Shown one piece after another: positions 24,965 to 33,449 of a DNA stretch of 64,000 nt. The DNA lies in NCBI GenBank assembly GCA_018828145.1, contig JAHJWO010000003.1, forward strand, positions 1-64,000, in the 5' to 3' direction. The first letter of the stretch is position 1. Every line of letters begins with the position of its first letter. The notes below the pieces were generated by a model that was not told where the DNA came from, did no database searches, and was given only the letters and a program-made list of their open reading frames with translations. Position numbers and translations under genes: made by a program. This stretch comes from Alphaproteobacteria bacterium. GTDB taxonomy: Bacteria; Pseudomonadota; Alphaproteobacteria; Rhizobiales; Devosiaceae.

Positions 24965-26929
24965 ATGTTGCCACTCGCGTGGTTTCGCCAATTGGTGCTC
25001 GTGATCGTTGCCGTGCTGGGCATTTCAGCAGTCCTGCACGCACGTGTCGTGCAGGATTCTGCCGATGCGGTCGGCCGGTCCATGCGATTCGACGTGTCCT
25101 GGATCGGCGCGCATGGCCGCATCGAGGCGGCGCAACTGGAAGTCCACCTGGCGCGCTATGCGGCCCTGCGGCTGCCGGCCGACGCGGAGAGTGCCGAGCT
25201 CTACTACCAGATCCTGCTCGGCCGCCTGGATTCCTGGGATGTCGGCGGCTATCGGGAATTCCTCGATTCTTCTCCGGCCAACCGGGAGACGTTCGACCGG
25301 CTGCGATTGCTCGTGGAGTCGTTCGAAGCGGAGTTTTCCGACCTGTCGCAGGTGGAATCCCTGCCCGCGCTGCTCGAGGCCTGGCGCCCGGTGGGGCCGG
25401 CGATCGACCAGATCGGCGCCGAGGCGACGACCTCCGCCGTCAGCAAGGCCGCCGAAATTCGCGAGACGCTGACCGAGCGGCAGGCGGTGCAGAACTATCT
25501 GGTGGTCACGCTGCTGGGGGCGGGGCTCTTGCTGCTGGTGCTGCTGCTGCTGCAGAACCGCTCCCTGCGGCGCGCCCATGCCGATGCACGCCGGGCCGCG
25601 GACAATTTTTCCTATGTTGCGCGGCATGACTCGCTGACGGGCCTGCCCAACCGCAACGCCTTCGTTGCCTACGAGGAAAGCGGTGTCCCCAACGGCAAGC
25701 GGCTCGCGGTTATTGCCCTCGATCTCGATGGCTTCAAGCTGGTCAATGACACCTGGGGCCATGTGTTCGGGGACAAGCTGCTGGTTCAGGTCGCCCAGCG
25801 GCTGGAGGCCGCCATCCGGGGCAAGCCGGGCGCCCTGGTCGCGCGGCTGGGCGGCGATGAATTCGTGGTGCTGACCTATCCGCGGACCGCGCGGGAAGCC
25901 AAGGGGTTCGCCGAAAAGGTGCTGGCCGACATCACGCGGCCCTATGACATCGATGGCGGCAAGGTGACCATCGGCGCCACGGCGGGGCTTGCCCTGGCCG
26001 ACGACCAGCGATGGGACGCGATGACGCTGATGGCCGATGCCGACCTGGCCCAGAACGAGGCGAAGGTGAGCAAGAAGGGTTCGGTCGGCCTCTACAACGC
26101 TACCCTGCGGCAGGGCGTCGAGCGCCGGCTGCGGCTTGAAAATGCCTTGCGCGACGCCATCGGGCGGGGCGAGATCGTGCCGAATTACCAGGTCCAGGTG
26201 GATCTGCGCAGCAATGCCATCGTCGGGGTGGAGGCGCTGGCGCGCTGGCAGCATCCGGAGCTGGGCTCGGTGTCGCCCGCCGAGTTCATTCCCATTGCCG
26301 AGGCCTCCGGCCAGATCGCCCATATCGGGCGCTACATGATCGAGCAGGCCTGCCGCGATGCCATGCTGTTGCCTGACGATATCCACGTAGCGGTCAACCT
26401 CTCGGTGATCCAGATCATGCAGGGCGAGGTGATCGAGACGGTCGAAAATGCGCTGCGGGCCAGCGGCCTGCCGGCGCAACGGCTCAAGCTCGAAGTGACC
26501 GAGTCGGTGCTGATGGTGAACCCCAAGCGGGTCATCGAAGTGCTGGAAGGCCTGCGCTCCCGAGGCATTGCCATCGCGCTCGATGACTTCGGCACGGGGT
26601 TTTCGTCCCTGTCCTATCTCAGCACCTTTCGCTGGGACGAGCTCAAGATCGACCGCAGCTTCCTGCAGAACCTGGACGAAGATACGCTGGGCCTCGCCAT
26701 CATCCAGGCCATTCTCGTCATGGCCAAGGAACTGGGCGCCAAGGTCATTGTCGAGGGCATTGAAAGCCCCAAGCAGGTGCAGCTGCTGGAGCATACGGGC
26801 TGTGATATCGGTCAGGGCTTCCTGTTCGGGCGGCCCGAGCCAATCGCGGCGGTGCGCGCCACGATCCTCAAGGATCGCGGACTCGCGTCGCAGCCGGCGG
26901 TCGGCACAACGGACCAGGAGACGGCCTGA
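24965..26929 (+). CDS. Membrane GGDEF-EAL protein (cyclic-di-GMP turnover)
   Basis: 654 residues. TM helix near 8-26, a helical periplasmic sensor of about 145 residues without a known name, a second TM near 177-196, then GGDEF (intact motif at about 296-300 in RLGGDEFVV) and EAL (EAL at about 423-425, with DDFGTGFSSLSYL later). Both active-site motifs are kept, so it might synthesise or degrade cyclic-di-GMP. The periplasmic part probably receives a signal, possibly from the small protein encoded 18 bases upstream; this link is inferred from adjacency. Confidence 0.92.
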   Translation: MLPLAWFRQLVLVIVAVLGISAVLHARVVQDSADAVGRSMRFDVSWIGAHGRIEAAQLEVHLARYAALRLPADAESAELYYQILLGRLDSWDVGGYREFLDSSPANRETFDRLRLLVESFEAEFSDLSQVESLPALLEAWRPVGPAIDQIGAEATTSAVSKAAEIRETLTERQAVQNYLVVTLLGAGLLLLVLLLLQNRSLRRAHADARRAADNFSYVARHDSLTGLPNRNAFVAYEESGVPNGKRLAVIALDLDGFKLVNDTWGHVFGDKLLVQVAQRLEAAIRGKPGALVARLGGDEFVVLTYPRTAREAKGFAEKVLADITRPYDIDGGKVTIGATAGLALADDQRWDAMTLMADADLAQNEAKVSKKGSVGLYNATLRQGVERRLRLENALRDAIGRGEIVPNYQVQVDLRSNAIVGVEALARWQHPELGSVSPAEFIPIAEASGQIAHIGRYMIEQACRDAMLLPDDIHVAVNLSVIQIMQGEVIETVENALRASGLPAQRLKLEVTESVLMVNPKRVIEVLEGLRSRGIAIALDDFGTGFSSLSYLSTFRWDELKIDRSFLQNLDEDTLGLAIIQAILVMAKELGAKVIVEGIESPKQVQLLEHTGCDIGQGFLFGRPEPIAAVRATILKDRGLASQPAVGTTDQETA

Positions 26930-27078
26930 CCCATCCGGAAGGGCCTCCCAAACCAGTATATCTCCCTCTCGCTGCAGTGAATCCGCTGACTCCATCTTAA
27001 GTCTTTGGCCCGATACTGCATGGCAACTTGGTTGTCCGCAGCGTCCAGCTGGCGGCTGGAGACGTAACGCGCAGCGCA

Positions 27079-29358
27079 ATGAGCGATCGGGTACAGCTAG
27101 ACGGCATCAAATCCATCGCGACCGGTACTGCCGATGGCCAGAAGGCAGGTCGGCCCGGCCCGGGCGTCCCGGCACGCGCCTGGCGCAACTCCCTTTTGGG
27201 CAAGACCACCTCGATCTTCCTGATCGGCGTTGTCTTTGCCTATGCCTTGGGTGCGCTCGTCGGCTGGCAGATGTTCACGACGGCGGCGCTGGAGCAGTGG
27301 CGCAATCAGGCCCGGATGAACACCCAGATCGCCAGCGCCACGCTGCGCAACATCTATACCTATATCGCCGTCGACGTGGACGGGACGGGCCACATCAACA
27401 GGATCATGACCGACAAGCCGATCGGGGATGATGAATCGGTGCTCTATACCGGCTTCAATCCCGGCGACGTGCTGGCGCTGATCGCCACGCAGACCAAGAA
27501 CGACGCCTGGATATTCCGCTATGATCAGGGCAGGGGCGCCTTCGAACAGATTGCCGCCACCGCAACAGGCGACGCGGAAATGCTGCCGCCTGATGCGGCC
27601 CTGTTTGCGACGGACGGCGCGGCGGGCGACTTTGCCACCGGCTTCACCACCATCGGTGGCGAGCGGCACTATGTGGGCCTGCTGCCCATTGTCCGGCCCG
27701 GCGGCGAAGTGCTGGGCGCCGTGGTCGCCAGTATCGGCAGCGAGGCGGACCTCAATCGCACGCTCGGTGAACTGCTGCGCAACTCGCTGATTGCGCTGGT
27801 CGTCGTGCTGGTGCTGGCTGCCACTGTCGGCACGCTGGTCGCCAATCGGCTGTTCAAGCCGGTGCCGGCGCTGATCCGGGCGACGCTGCGCATTGCCAAT
27901 GAACAGACCGACATGCCGACCCCGTTCCAGAACCGCCGCGACGAGATCGGCGATCTGGCCGTGGCGATCGAGACCCTGCGCGGGGCGGTGGTCGAGCGCG
28001 GTCATCTGCGCGATATCCGCGACATGGCCGTGGAACTGGCCCACATGGCCCATCACGACCCGCTGACCGGACTGCCCAACCGGGCCCTGCTGATGAAGAC
28101 GCTCGAAGAGGCGGTGGCCGGTCTGGAGACGGGCAAGCGTTTCAACGTGATCATGCTTGATCTCGATCGGTTCAAGTCCATCAACGACACGCTGGGCCAT
28201 GCCAGCGGCGACAATCTCCTGATCAGCACGGCGCATCGCCTTGTTGCCGTTGTCGGGCCCAGGGATGTCGTCGCCCGGCTGGGTGGCGACGAATTCGCCA
28301 TCATCCAGACGGTTTCGCGCAATCCGCTGCTGGAAGCCCGCAAGCTCGCGACGCGCCTGCTGGAAGCTGTCGCTTCGGGGATTGTGCTCGATGGGCTTGA
28401 ACTGGTCGTCGGCACCAGTATCGGCATTGCCTGCGCGCCCATGCATGGCGCCGAAGCTACGCAATTGCTCAAGAAAGCCGATCTGGCGCTCTACCGTTCC
28501 AAGGCCACCGGGAGGGGGATCTTCAACTTCTTCCAGGAGGGCATGGACATGGACGTGCAGGACCAGCACGCGCTGGAGCTCGACCTGCGGCTGGCCCTGC
28601 AGAGGGAAGAGTTCGAGCTGCACTACCAGCCGATCGTGAACCTTGGCACGATGGCGACATGCGGCTTCGAGGCCCTCGTGCGCTGGCGCCACCCGCAGCG
28701 CGGCATGGTCCCGCCCGACCAGTTCATCCCCCTCGCCGAGGAGACCGGGATGATCGTGCCGCTGGGCGAGTGGATCCTGGGCCGCGCCTGCAGTGACGCG
28801 GCGCTCTGGCCGAAGTGCTATACGCTGGCGGTAAACCTGTCCCCGGCGCAGATCCAGAAGGCGGGCCTCGTCAGCGCGGTCGAGCGCGCGCTCAAGACGT
28901 CGGGTCTGCCTGCGGCGCGGCTGGAGCTGGAAGTGACCGAGACGGTTGTCCTCGCCGGCGCGGAGAGCATTGCCACGCTGGGGGCCCTGCGGGCCAGGGG
29001 TATTGCGATCGTGCTGGACGACTTCGGCACCGGCTATGCCTCGCTGAGCAACCTGGTGAGCCTGCCCTTCAGCAAGATCAAGATCGACCGCAGCTTCGTC
29101 GCCAACCTGACCAGCCAGCAGAACTGCCGCGCCATCGTGGCGGCGATCACCGGCCTGGCGCGCGGGCTCGACGTGGACGTGACCGCCGAGGGCGTCGAAA
29201 CGGCGGACCAGTTCACCATTCTTCAGGCGGCGGGCTGCACCAATATGCAGGGCTATTATTTCGGCCGGCCGCTGCCCATTGGCGAGATCGACCTGGCCAA
29301 TCCGATTGCCGATCGGGCGCGTGCCGACAAACGGGGGCGGGGACATGCATCAAGTTGA
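27079..29358 (+). CDS. Membrane HAMP-GGDEF-EAL protein (cyclic-di-GMP turnover)
   Basis: 759 residues. TM1 near 45-66, a periplasmic domain of about 165 residues, TM2 near 235-256, a HAMP linker (VANRLFKPVPALIRA, ending NRRDEIGDLAVAIETLRG), GGDEF with the intact motif at about 402-406 and EAL at about 531-533 (GFEALVRWRHPQRG), plus DDFGTGYASLSNL. Enzymatic direction is uncertain. The ATG at 27079 is chosen over the TTG at 27028; neither has a strong ribosome binding site. It is not closely similar to the GGDEF-EAL protein just upstream outside the catalytic domains. Confidence 0.9.
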   Translation: MSDRVQLDGIKSIATGTADGQKAGRPGPGVPARAWRNSLLGKTTSIFLIGVVFAYALGALVGWQMFTTAALEQWRNQARMNTQIASATLRNIYTYIAVDVDGTGHINRIMTDKPIGDDESVLYTGFNPGDVLALIATQTKNDAWIFRYDQGRGAFEQIAATATGDAEMLPPDAALFATDGAAGDFATGFTTIGGERHYVGLLPIVRPGGEVLGAVVASIGSEADLNRTLGELLRNSLIALVVVLVLAATVGTLVANRLFKPVPALIRATLRIANEQTDMPTPFQNRRDEIGDLAVAIETLRGAVVERGHLRDIRDMAVELAHMAHHDPLTGLPNRALLMKTLEEAVAGLETGKRFNVIMLDLDRFKSINDTLGHASGDNLLISTAHRLVAVVGPRDVVARLGGDEFAIIQTVSRNPLLEARKLATRLLEAVASGIVLDGLELVVGTSIGIACAPMHGAEATQLLKKADLALYRSKATGRGIFNFFQEGMDMDVQDQHALELDLRLALQREEFELHYQPIVNLGTMATCGFEALVRWRHPQRGMVPPDQFIPLAEETGMIVPLGEWILGRACSDAALWPKCYTLAVNLSPAQIQKAGLVSAVERALKTSGLPAARLELEVTETVVLAGAESIATLGALRARGIAIVLDDFGTGYASLSNLVSLPFSKIKIDRSFVANLTSQQNCRAIVAAITGLARGLDVDVTAEGVETADQFTILQAAGCTNMQGYYFGRPLPIGEIDLANPIADRARADKRGRGHASS

Positions 29359-29379
29359 TCAAATTTGTCGGCAAGTTTC

Positions 29380-29402
29380 GGCAAATCCCCAAGGGATTTG
29401 CC
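29380..29402 (+). terminator. Hairpin between the second GGDEF-EAL gene and the binding-protein genes
   Basis: Perfect 10-bp stem GGCAAATCCC/GGGATTTGCC with a 3-base loop and no T tract. It might be a weak terminator or an mRNA-stabilising element between two parts of the cluster. Confidence 0.45.
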
Positions 29403-29436
29403 CGCAGAATTTGACTGCATTTGTTGGAGGCACGCT

Positions 29437-30333
29437 ATGAACCGCATGATCCCGGCGCTGTCGCTGCTCCTGGCCATGGCGCTGCCCGCCGCTGGCGCGC
29501 CCGCGGCGCTGGATGGGACGCTGGCCAAGATCGCCGAGACCGGCGTCATTGCCATCGGCTATCGCGAAGCCGAACCGCCTTTTTCGTTCCAGGATGCGGA
29601 TGGTGCGGTGGTGGGGTTTTCCATCGATCTCTGCCTCAAGATCGTTGACCGCGTGCGTGCGCAGCTGGGGCGCGAGGACATCGCTGTCGACTATGTCGTC
29701 GCCACCCCTGCAACGCGGTTCATCCTGGTCAAGACCGGACAGGTCGACCTCGAATGCGCCGCCACCACCAACAATGCCGAGCGGCGGGCGCTGGTGGATT
29801 ATTCCTATCCCCATTTCATGACCGCGACCCATTTCGTCTCCCGGCGCGCCGACAATATAGGCAGCATTGCCGATCTGGCGGGGCGCTCGGTCGCTTCGGC
29901 GTCGGGGACGGTCAATATCGACCAGCTGAACGCCCTCAACCGGGCGCAGAATCTCAATATCGCCGTGCTGCCGACCAAGAGCAACGAGGATGCCTTCGCC
30001 CTGGTGGTGAGCGGGCGCGCCTCGGCCTTCGTGATGGACGGCATCCTGCTGGCCGCCATGGTCGCCGAGACGCCGGATCCTTCGGTCTATGTGCTGTCCA
30101 CCGATACGCTGAGCCAGCCGGAGCCCTATGGCCTGTTGCTCAAGCATGGCGACAGCGCCTTCAAGACCTTGGTCAACGAGACGCTGGCGGCGATCTATAC
30201 CAGTGGCGAAATCGAGGCCATCTACGCCAAGTGGTTCACCTCGCCCATCCCGCCCCATGGCGCCAATCTCAACCTGCCGCTGTCGCCCGATCTGGCGGCC
30301 GCGTTCCGCACACCCGTGGAGTATCTGGAATGA
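29437..30333 (+). CDS. Periplasmic amino-acid-binding protein (GltI-like, family 3)
   Basis: 298 residues. Signal peptide to about residue 21, then a type-II periplasmic binding fold. The motif LECAATTNNAERR with VDYSYPHFMTA is the signature of glutamate/aspartate-binding proteins (compare the GSTTNN motif of GltI). GRSVASASGTVN is the hinge region. No permease or ATPase gene is nearby, so it may deliver ligand to a distant transporter or act as a sensor. TTGGAGG precedes the ATG. The stop overlaps the next gene as ATGA. Confidence 0.9.
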   Translation: MNRMIPALSLLLAMALPAAGAPAALDGTLAKIAETGVIAIGYREAEPPFSFQDADGAVVGFSIDLCLKIVDRVRAQLGREDIAVDYVVATPATRFILVKTGQVDLECAATTNNAERRALVDYSYPHFMTATHFVSRRADNIGSIADLAGRSVASASGTVNIDQLNALNRAQNLNIAVLPTKSNEDAFALVVSGRASAFVMDGILLAAMVAETPDPSVYVLSTDTLSQPEPYGLLLKHGDSAFKTLVNETLAAIYTSGEIEAIYAKWFTSPIPPHGANLNLPLSPDLAAAFRTPVEYLE

Positions 30334-31238
30334 TAGCGCGAAGCTGGATTGCCAAAACCTGCCTGGGCGCCTTGCTGATGCTCGCGCCGGTCACCGCTGC
30401 CAGCGGCCAGGCGCCGATCTCGACCCTGGACCGCATCGTCGAGACCGGCACGCTGCGCATCGGCTACAGCGCCGATTCCGCCCCGTTTTCCTATCTCGAT
30501 GCCGATGACAGCATCATCGGCTATTCAATCGACCTGTGCGGGCGCGTCGCCGAACGGCTGCAGCAGCAGCTGGGCCTGGCGGAGCTCAAGATCGCCTATG
30601 TGCGGCGCACGACCAGCGACCGAGTCGCCCTGCTCAAGAATGGCGATATCGACATTGAATGCGTGGCCAGCACCAACAATGCCGAGCGACGCAACAGCGT
30701 GGCCTTCAGCTATCCCCATTTCATGACGGCGGTCCAGTTCGTGGCGCTCAAGGCCGGCGGCCTGCGCGCCGTGGCCGATCTCAAGGGGCGCACGGTGACC
30801 TCGACCTCGGGCACCACCGTGATCAGCAGCCTCAATGCCATCAGCCGCGAACGCGGCCTCAGCATCGCCGTCATGTCCACGCCCGATCATGAAACCGGCT
30901 TCGACCTGATGGCGACGGGGCGGGTCTCGGCCTTTGTCATGGACGGCATCCTGCTGGCGGCCATGGCTGCCAATGCAACAGATCCGGGCCAGTACATCCT
31001 CTCCAGCGACGCATTGGGCCCGCCCGAGCCTTATGGGTTCATGCTGCGGCGCGATGATGCGGCCTTTGTCGATGCGGTGAATGCGGCGCTGTTCGAGATC
31101 TATACCGAGGGCGAGATCGAGCCGATCTACGAGAAGTGGTTCATGCAGCCGGTGCCGCCGCACGGGGTGAACCTGCATTTCCCCATGTCCGAGGCGCTGG
31201 CCGCGGCCTTTGCCACGCCGGTCGTGGTGGGGGACTGA
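30330..31238 (+). CDS. Second GltI-like periplasmic binding protein, tandem paralogue
   Basis: 302 residues, related to the preceding gene over the full length: IECVASTNNAERRNSVAFSYPHFMTA, GRTVTSTSGTTV, SAFVMDGILLAAM and the C-terminal YEKWFMQPVPPHGVNL are shared with small changes. Signal peptide to about residue 27. The ATG at 30330 overlaps the previous stop by 4 bases, so the two are translated together. The pair looks like a local duplication with diverged ligand pocket. A terminator follows. Confidence 0.9.
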   Translation: MIARSWIAKTCLGALLMLAPVTAASGQAPISTLDRIVETGTLRIGYSADSAPFSYLDADDSIIGYSIDLCGRVAERLQQQLGLAELKIAYVRRTTSDRVALLKNGDIDIECVASTNNAERRNSVAFSYPHFMTAVQFVALKAGGLRAVADLKGRTVTSTSGTTVISSLNAISRERGLSIAVMSTPDHETGFDLMATGRVSAFVMDGILLAAMAANATDPGQYILSSDALGPPEPYGFMLRRDDAAFVDAVNAALFEIYTEGEIEPIYEKWFMQPVPPHGVNLHFPMSEALAAAFATPVVVGD

Positions 31239-31250
31239 CCCGATCAAGCA

Positions 31251-31277
31251 AAAGGCCGCCTTCGGGGCGGCCTTTTC
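31251..31277 (+). terminator. Bidirectional terminator between the binding-protein operon and iolB
   Basis: Stem AAAGGCCGCC/GGCGGCCTTT with a TTCG-type loop followed by TTTTC; A and T runs on both sides suit the two convergent genes. Confidence 0.9.
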
Positions 31278-31300
31278 GTATTCCGGGGCAGGGCAGGCTG

Positions 31301-32101
31301 CTACTGCAACAGCCATTCATGCTCGGCGGCATTGTGGAACTTCCACACCCGCTTGGGGCCCGCCATGACGTTGAGATAGTAGAGATCATAGCCCGCCGTG
31401 GTCGCCACCGGGTGGTAGCCCCTGGGCACCAGCGTCACGTCGCCATCCTCGATCACCAGCGCTTCGTCGAGGCTGCGGTCATCGGTATAGACGCGCTGCA
31501 TGGCAAAGCCCTGCGGCGGGTTGAGGCGGTGGAAATAGGTCTCTTCCAGCATGCTCTCATGCGGCAGGTTATCCTGGTCATGCTTGTGCGGCGGATAGGA
31601 CGAGGTATTGCCCTGCGGGGTGATGACCTCCACCACGAGGAGCGAATGGGCCGCGCCGTCATCCTCGGGCATGATGTTGTAGACATGGCGCACATTGGCG
31701 CCCTTGCCGCGGGTGATGCGCGGATGGCGGCCAGGGGCAATGACATGCGCCTTGTAGTCGCCGCCACCGGGCGCCGCGCAGACTGCAAGCTCGAGCGGCG
31801 TGGTGGCCTCGGCTGTCCACGAACTGCCCATCGGCACATAAACCGCATGGGGCGCGCCCTCGAAGGGCGTCATGCGCTCGCCGATCTCGCCAAAATCCTG
31901 GCCGTCGACGGCGATCCGTGCCTTGCCGCCGACCAGCACGAGGCAGAGTTCCTTTTCGCCTGCTTCGCCGCCGGCCTGTTCGCCTTCATTCAGCCTGTGC
32001 AGCGCGAAGCCGACATAGGTCCAGCCGGCCGAGGCCGGGGTGATGTCATGAACCTGACCCGTCGTTCCCTTCGGGCGGATTCGGAGGTTGGATTTGCTCA
32101 T
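31301..32101 (-). CDS. iolB: 5-deoxy-glucuronate isomerase
   Basis: 266 residues, a double-cupin protein. It converts 5-deoxy-glucuronate to 2-deoxy-5-keto-gluconate in inositol breakdown. Metal-binding His/Glu residues lie in SSYPPHKHDQDN and LEETYFHRL; VTLVPRGYHPV follows. It begins at ATG 32101 with AAGGAGG upstream. Its first 56 bases overlap the 3' end of the small membrane protein gene in another frame. It is the last gene of the iol operon and ends at a shared terminator. Confidence 0.95.
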   Translation of the reverse strand: MSKSNLRIRPKGTTGQVHDITPASAGWTYVGFALHRLNEGEQAGGEAGEKELCLVLVGGKARIAVDGQDFGEIGERMTPFEGAPHAVYVPMGSSWTAEATTPLELAVCAAPGGGDYKAHVIAPGRHPRITRGKGANVRHVYNIMPEDDGAAHSLLVVEVITPQGNTSSYPPHKHDQDNLPHESMLEETYFHRLNPPQGFAMQRVYTDDRSLDEALVIEDGDVTLVPRGYHPVATTAGYDLYYLNVMAGPKRVWKFHNAAEHEWLLQ

Positions 32102-32297
32102 TGGCCGGATCCTCCTTGGGGAAGGCATAGAAGAAATTATAGAGGGTATAGGCAAGGGCGGCGCCCACCAGGAGCGCCCAGAACGTATCGCGGCTCCAGA
32201 GCAACTCCCAGGCCAGCCAGGCCGTCAGGAACACGGCCACGGCGACGCGTCGCCACATCGGCCGGAACCAGGTGAGGTCATTCTGCTTGAGTGCCAT
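32046..32297 (-). CDS. Small membrane protein inside the iol operon
   Basis: 83 residues: a short basic N-terminus, two hydrophobic helices (FLTAWLAWELLWS and WALLVGAALAYTLYNFFYAF), then a hydrophilic Pro/Asn/Glu-rich C-terminus. GAGGGGA precedes the ATG at 32297. It overlaps iolB by 56 bases. No family recognised. Placement between iolE and iolB suggests cotranscription; whether it helps inositol use or is unrelated cannot be told. Confidence 0.65.
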   Translation of the reverse strand: MALKQNDLTWFRPMWRRVAVAVFLTAWLAWELLWSRDTFWALLVGAALAYTLYNFFYAFPKEDPANEQIQPPNPPEGNDGSGS

Positions 32298-32358
32298 CGG
32301 TTTCCCCTCGAACGAATAGGTCGTTGCGCGCATCCCTAGCACAGGAAGGCGCCCCGTC

Positions 32359-33276
32359 TCACCCTTTCGGAAAGCCCTGCGTCTCGACCGTATAGCCCGC
32401 AGCCGTCATGACGCGCATCAGCTCCTGGTAGCCGACCTGCGCCATTTTGAGCGGCGGATTGGGCCTGGGGTCCTGCTCGGCTTCGACGACGAACCAGCCC
32501 TCATAGCCGTAGTCTGCGAATTTCTGCACGATGGCGGCGAAATCCAGCGAGCCATCGCCCGGCACGGTGAAGGCGCCCAGCGCCACGGCATCGAGGAAGG
32601 ACTGCCTGGTCCGGTCGAGCTTGTTGATGACGTCCATGCGGACGTCCTTCACATGCACGTGGTTGATACGGGCGTGGTGGTTGTCGATGGCGCGCAGCAC
32701 ATTGCCGCCGGCAAAGGCCAGGTGGCCGGCATCGAGCAGCAGCGGGATGCCCTCGCCGGAATGGCGCATGAAGTCGTCGAGCTCCGGCTCGGTCTCGACC
32801 ACGGCGGCCATGTGGTGGTGGTAGGAGAGGGGCATGCCCTGTTCTGCGCACCATTCGCCGAACTGGGTGACCTTGCGGGCATAGGCCTTCATCTCGTCGT
32901 CGGAGAGCCTGGGCTTCTGCGCGAGCGGGATATCGCGCCGGCCCTGGATGGAGCGGCCCACCTCGCCATAGACGATGCAGGGGGCGTCGACCGCCTTGAA
33001 CAGCTCGATCATCGGCTGGATGCGCGCCTGGTTGGCGGCCAGATCCTCATCGACCAGCGTGCCGGAGAACCAGCCGCCGCACAGCGTCACGTCCGCGGCC
33101 TTGAGGATGGGCAGCATCACCGCCGGATCATCGGGGAAGCGGCGGCCCTTTTCCATGCCGGTGAAGCCGGCCGAACGCGACTGGCGCAGGCATTCCTCCA
33201 GCGAGACGTCGTCGCTCAGTTCCACCAGATCATCGTTCCACCACGCGATGGGCGACATGCCGAGTTTGGCTTTCAA
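32359..33276 (-). CDS. iolE: Myo-inosose-2 dehydratase
   Basis: 305 residues, a xylose-isomerase-like TIM barrel. It dehydrates 2-keto-myo-inositol. Motifs: GMSPIAWWNDD at the N-terminus, GFTGMEKGRRFP, HHHMAAVVETEPELD, LLLDAGHLAFAGG and INHVHVKDVR, with the metal ligands Glu, Asp and His. The start is taken as TTG at 33276 because AGGAG lies about 7 bases upstream; an ATG at the natural place is missing. iolD lies upstream on the same strand beyond a palindromic repeat. Confidence 0.95.
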   Translation of the reverse strand: MKAKLGMSPIAWWNDDLVELSDDVSLEECLRQSRSAGFTGMEKGRRFPDDPAVMLPILKAADVTLCGGWFSGTLVDEDLAANQARIQPMIELFKAVDAPCIVYGEVGRSIQGRRDIPLAQKPRLSDDEMKAYARKVTQFGEWCAEQGMPLSYHHHMAAVVETEPELDDFMRHSGEGIPLLLDAGHLAFAGGNVLRAIDNHHARINHVHVKDVRMDVINKLDRTRQSFLDAVALGAFTVPGDGSLDFAAIVQKFADYGYEGWFVVEAEQDPRPNPPLKMAQVGYQELMRVMTAAGYTVETQGFPKG

Positions 33277-33308
33277 TTTATGCTCCTGAACATTCTTCGA
33301 TTTCGCGG

Positions 33309-33443
33309 CCCCCTCATCCGCCCTTCGGGCACCTTCTCCCACGAGGGGAGAAGGGGACTCGGGTGCTAGACTAAAACTGGGAGCCGCCCCTCTCCCCTCG
33401 TGGGAGAGGGTGGATCGGCCGAAGGCCGAGACGGGTGAGGGGG
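33309..33443. repeat. Large imperfect inverted repeat (intergenic palindromic element) between iolD and iolE
   Basis: The left arm begins CCCCCTCATCCG and the right arm ends CGGGTGAGGGGG; in between come two nested hairpins (TTCTCCCACGAGGGGAGAA and CTCTCCCCTCGTGGGAGAG) around a central spacer of about 25 bases. This is the form of short interspersed palindromic elements found between genes in Rhizobiales. In the iol transcript it would fold into a strong structure between iolD and iolE and could affect stability. Confidence 0.8.
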
Positions 33444-33449
33444 TCTTTC

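Noticed and set aside
27097..29346. 749-codon minus-strand frame opposite the HAMP-GGDEF-EAL gene
   Set aside because: Shadow; the plus strand has both intact catalytic motifs.
29754..30329. N-terminal extension of the second binding protein to a 494-residue form
   Set aside because: The extension reads the first binding-protein gene in another frame; the ATG at 30330 starts a proper signal peptide and overlaps the stop as ATGA.
33309..33443. CRISPR-like repeat
   Set aside because: It is a single inverted repeat, not regularly spaced direct repeats, and no cas gene is near.
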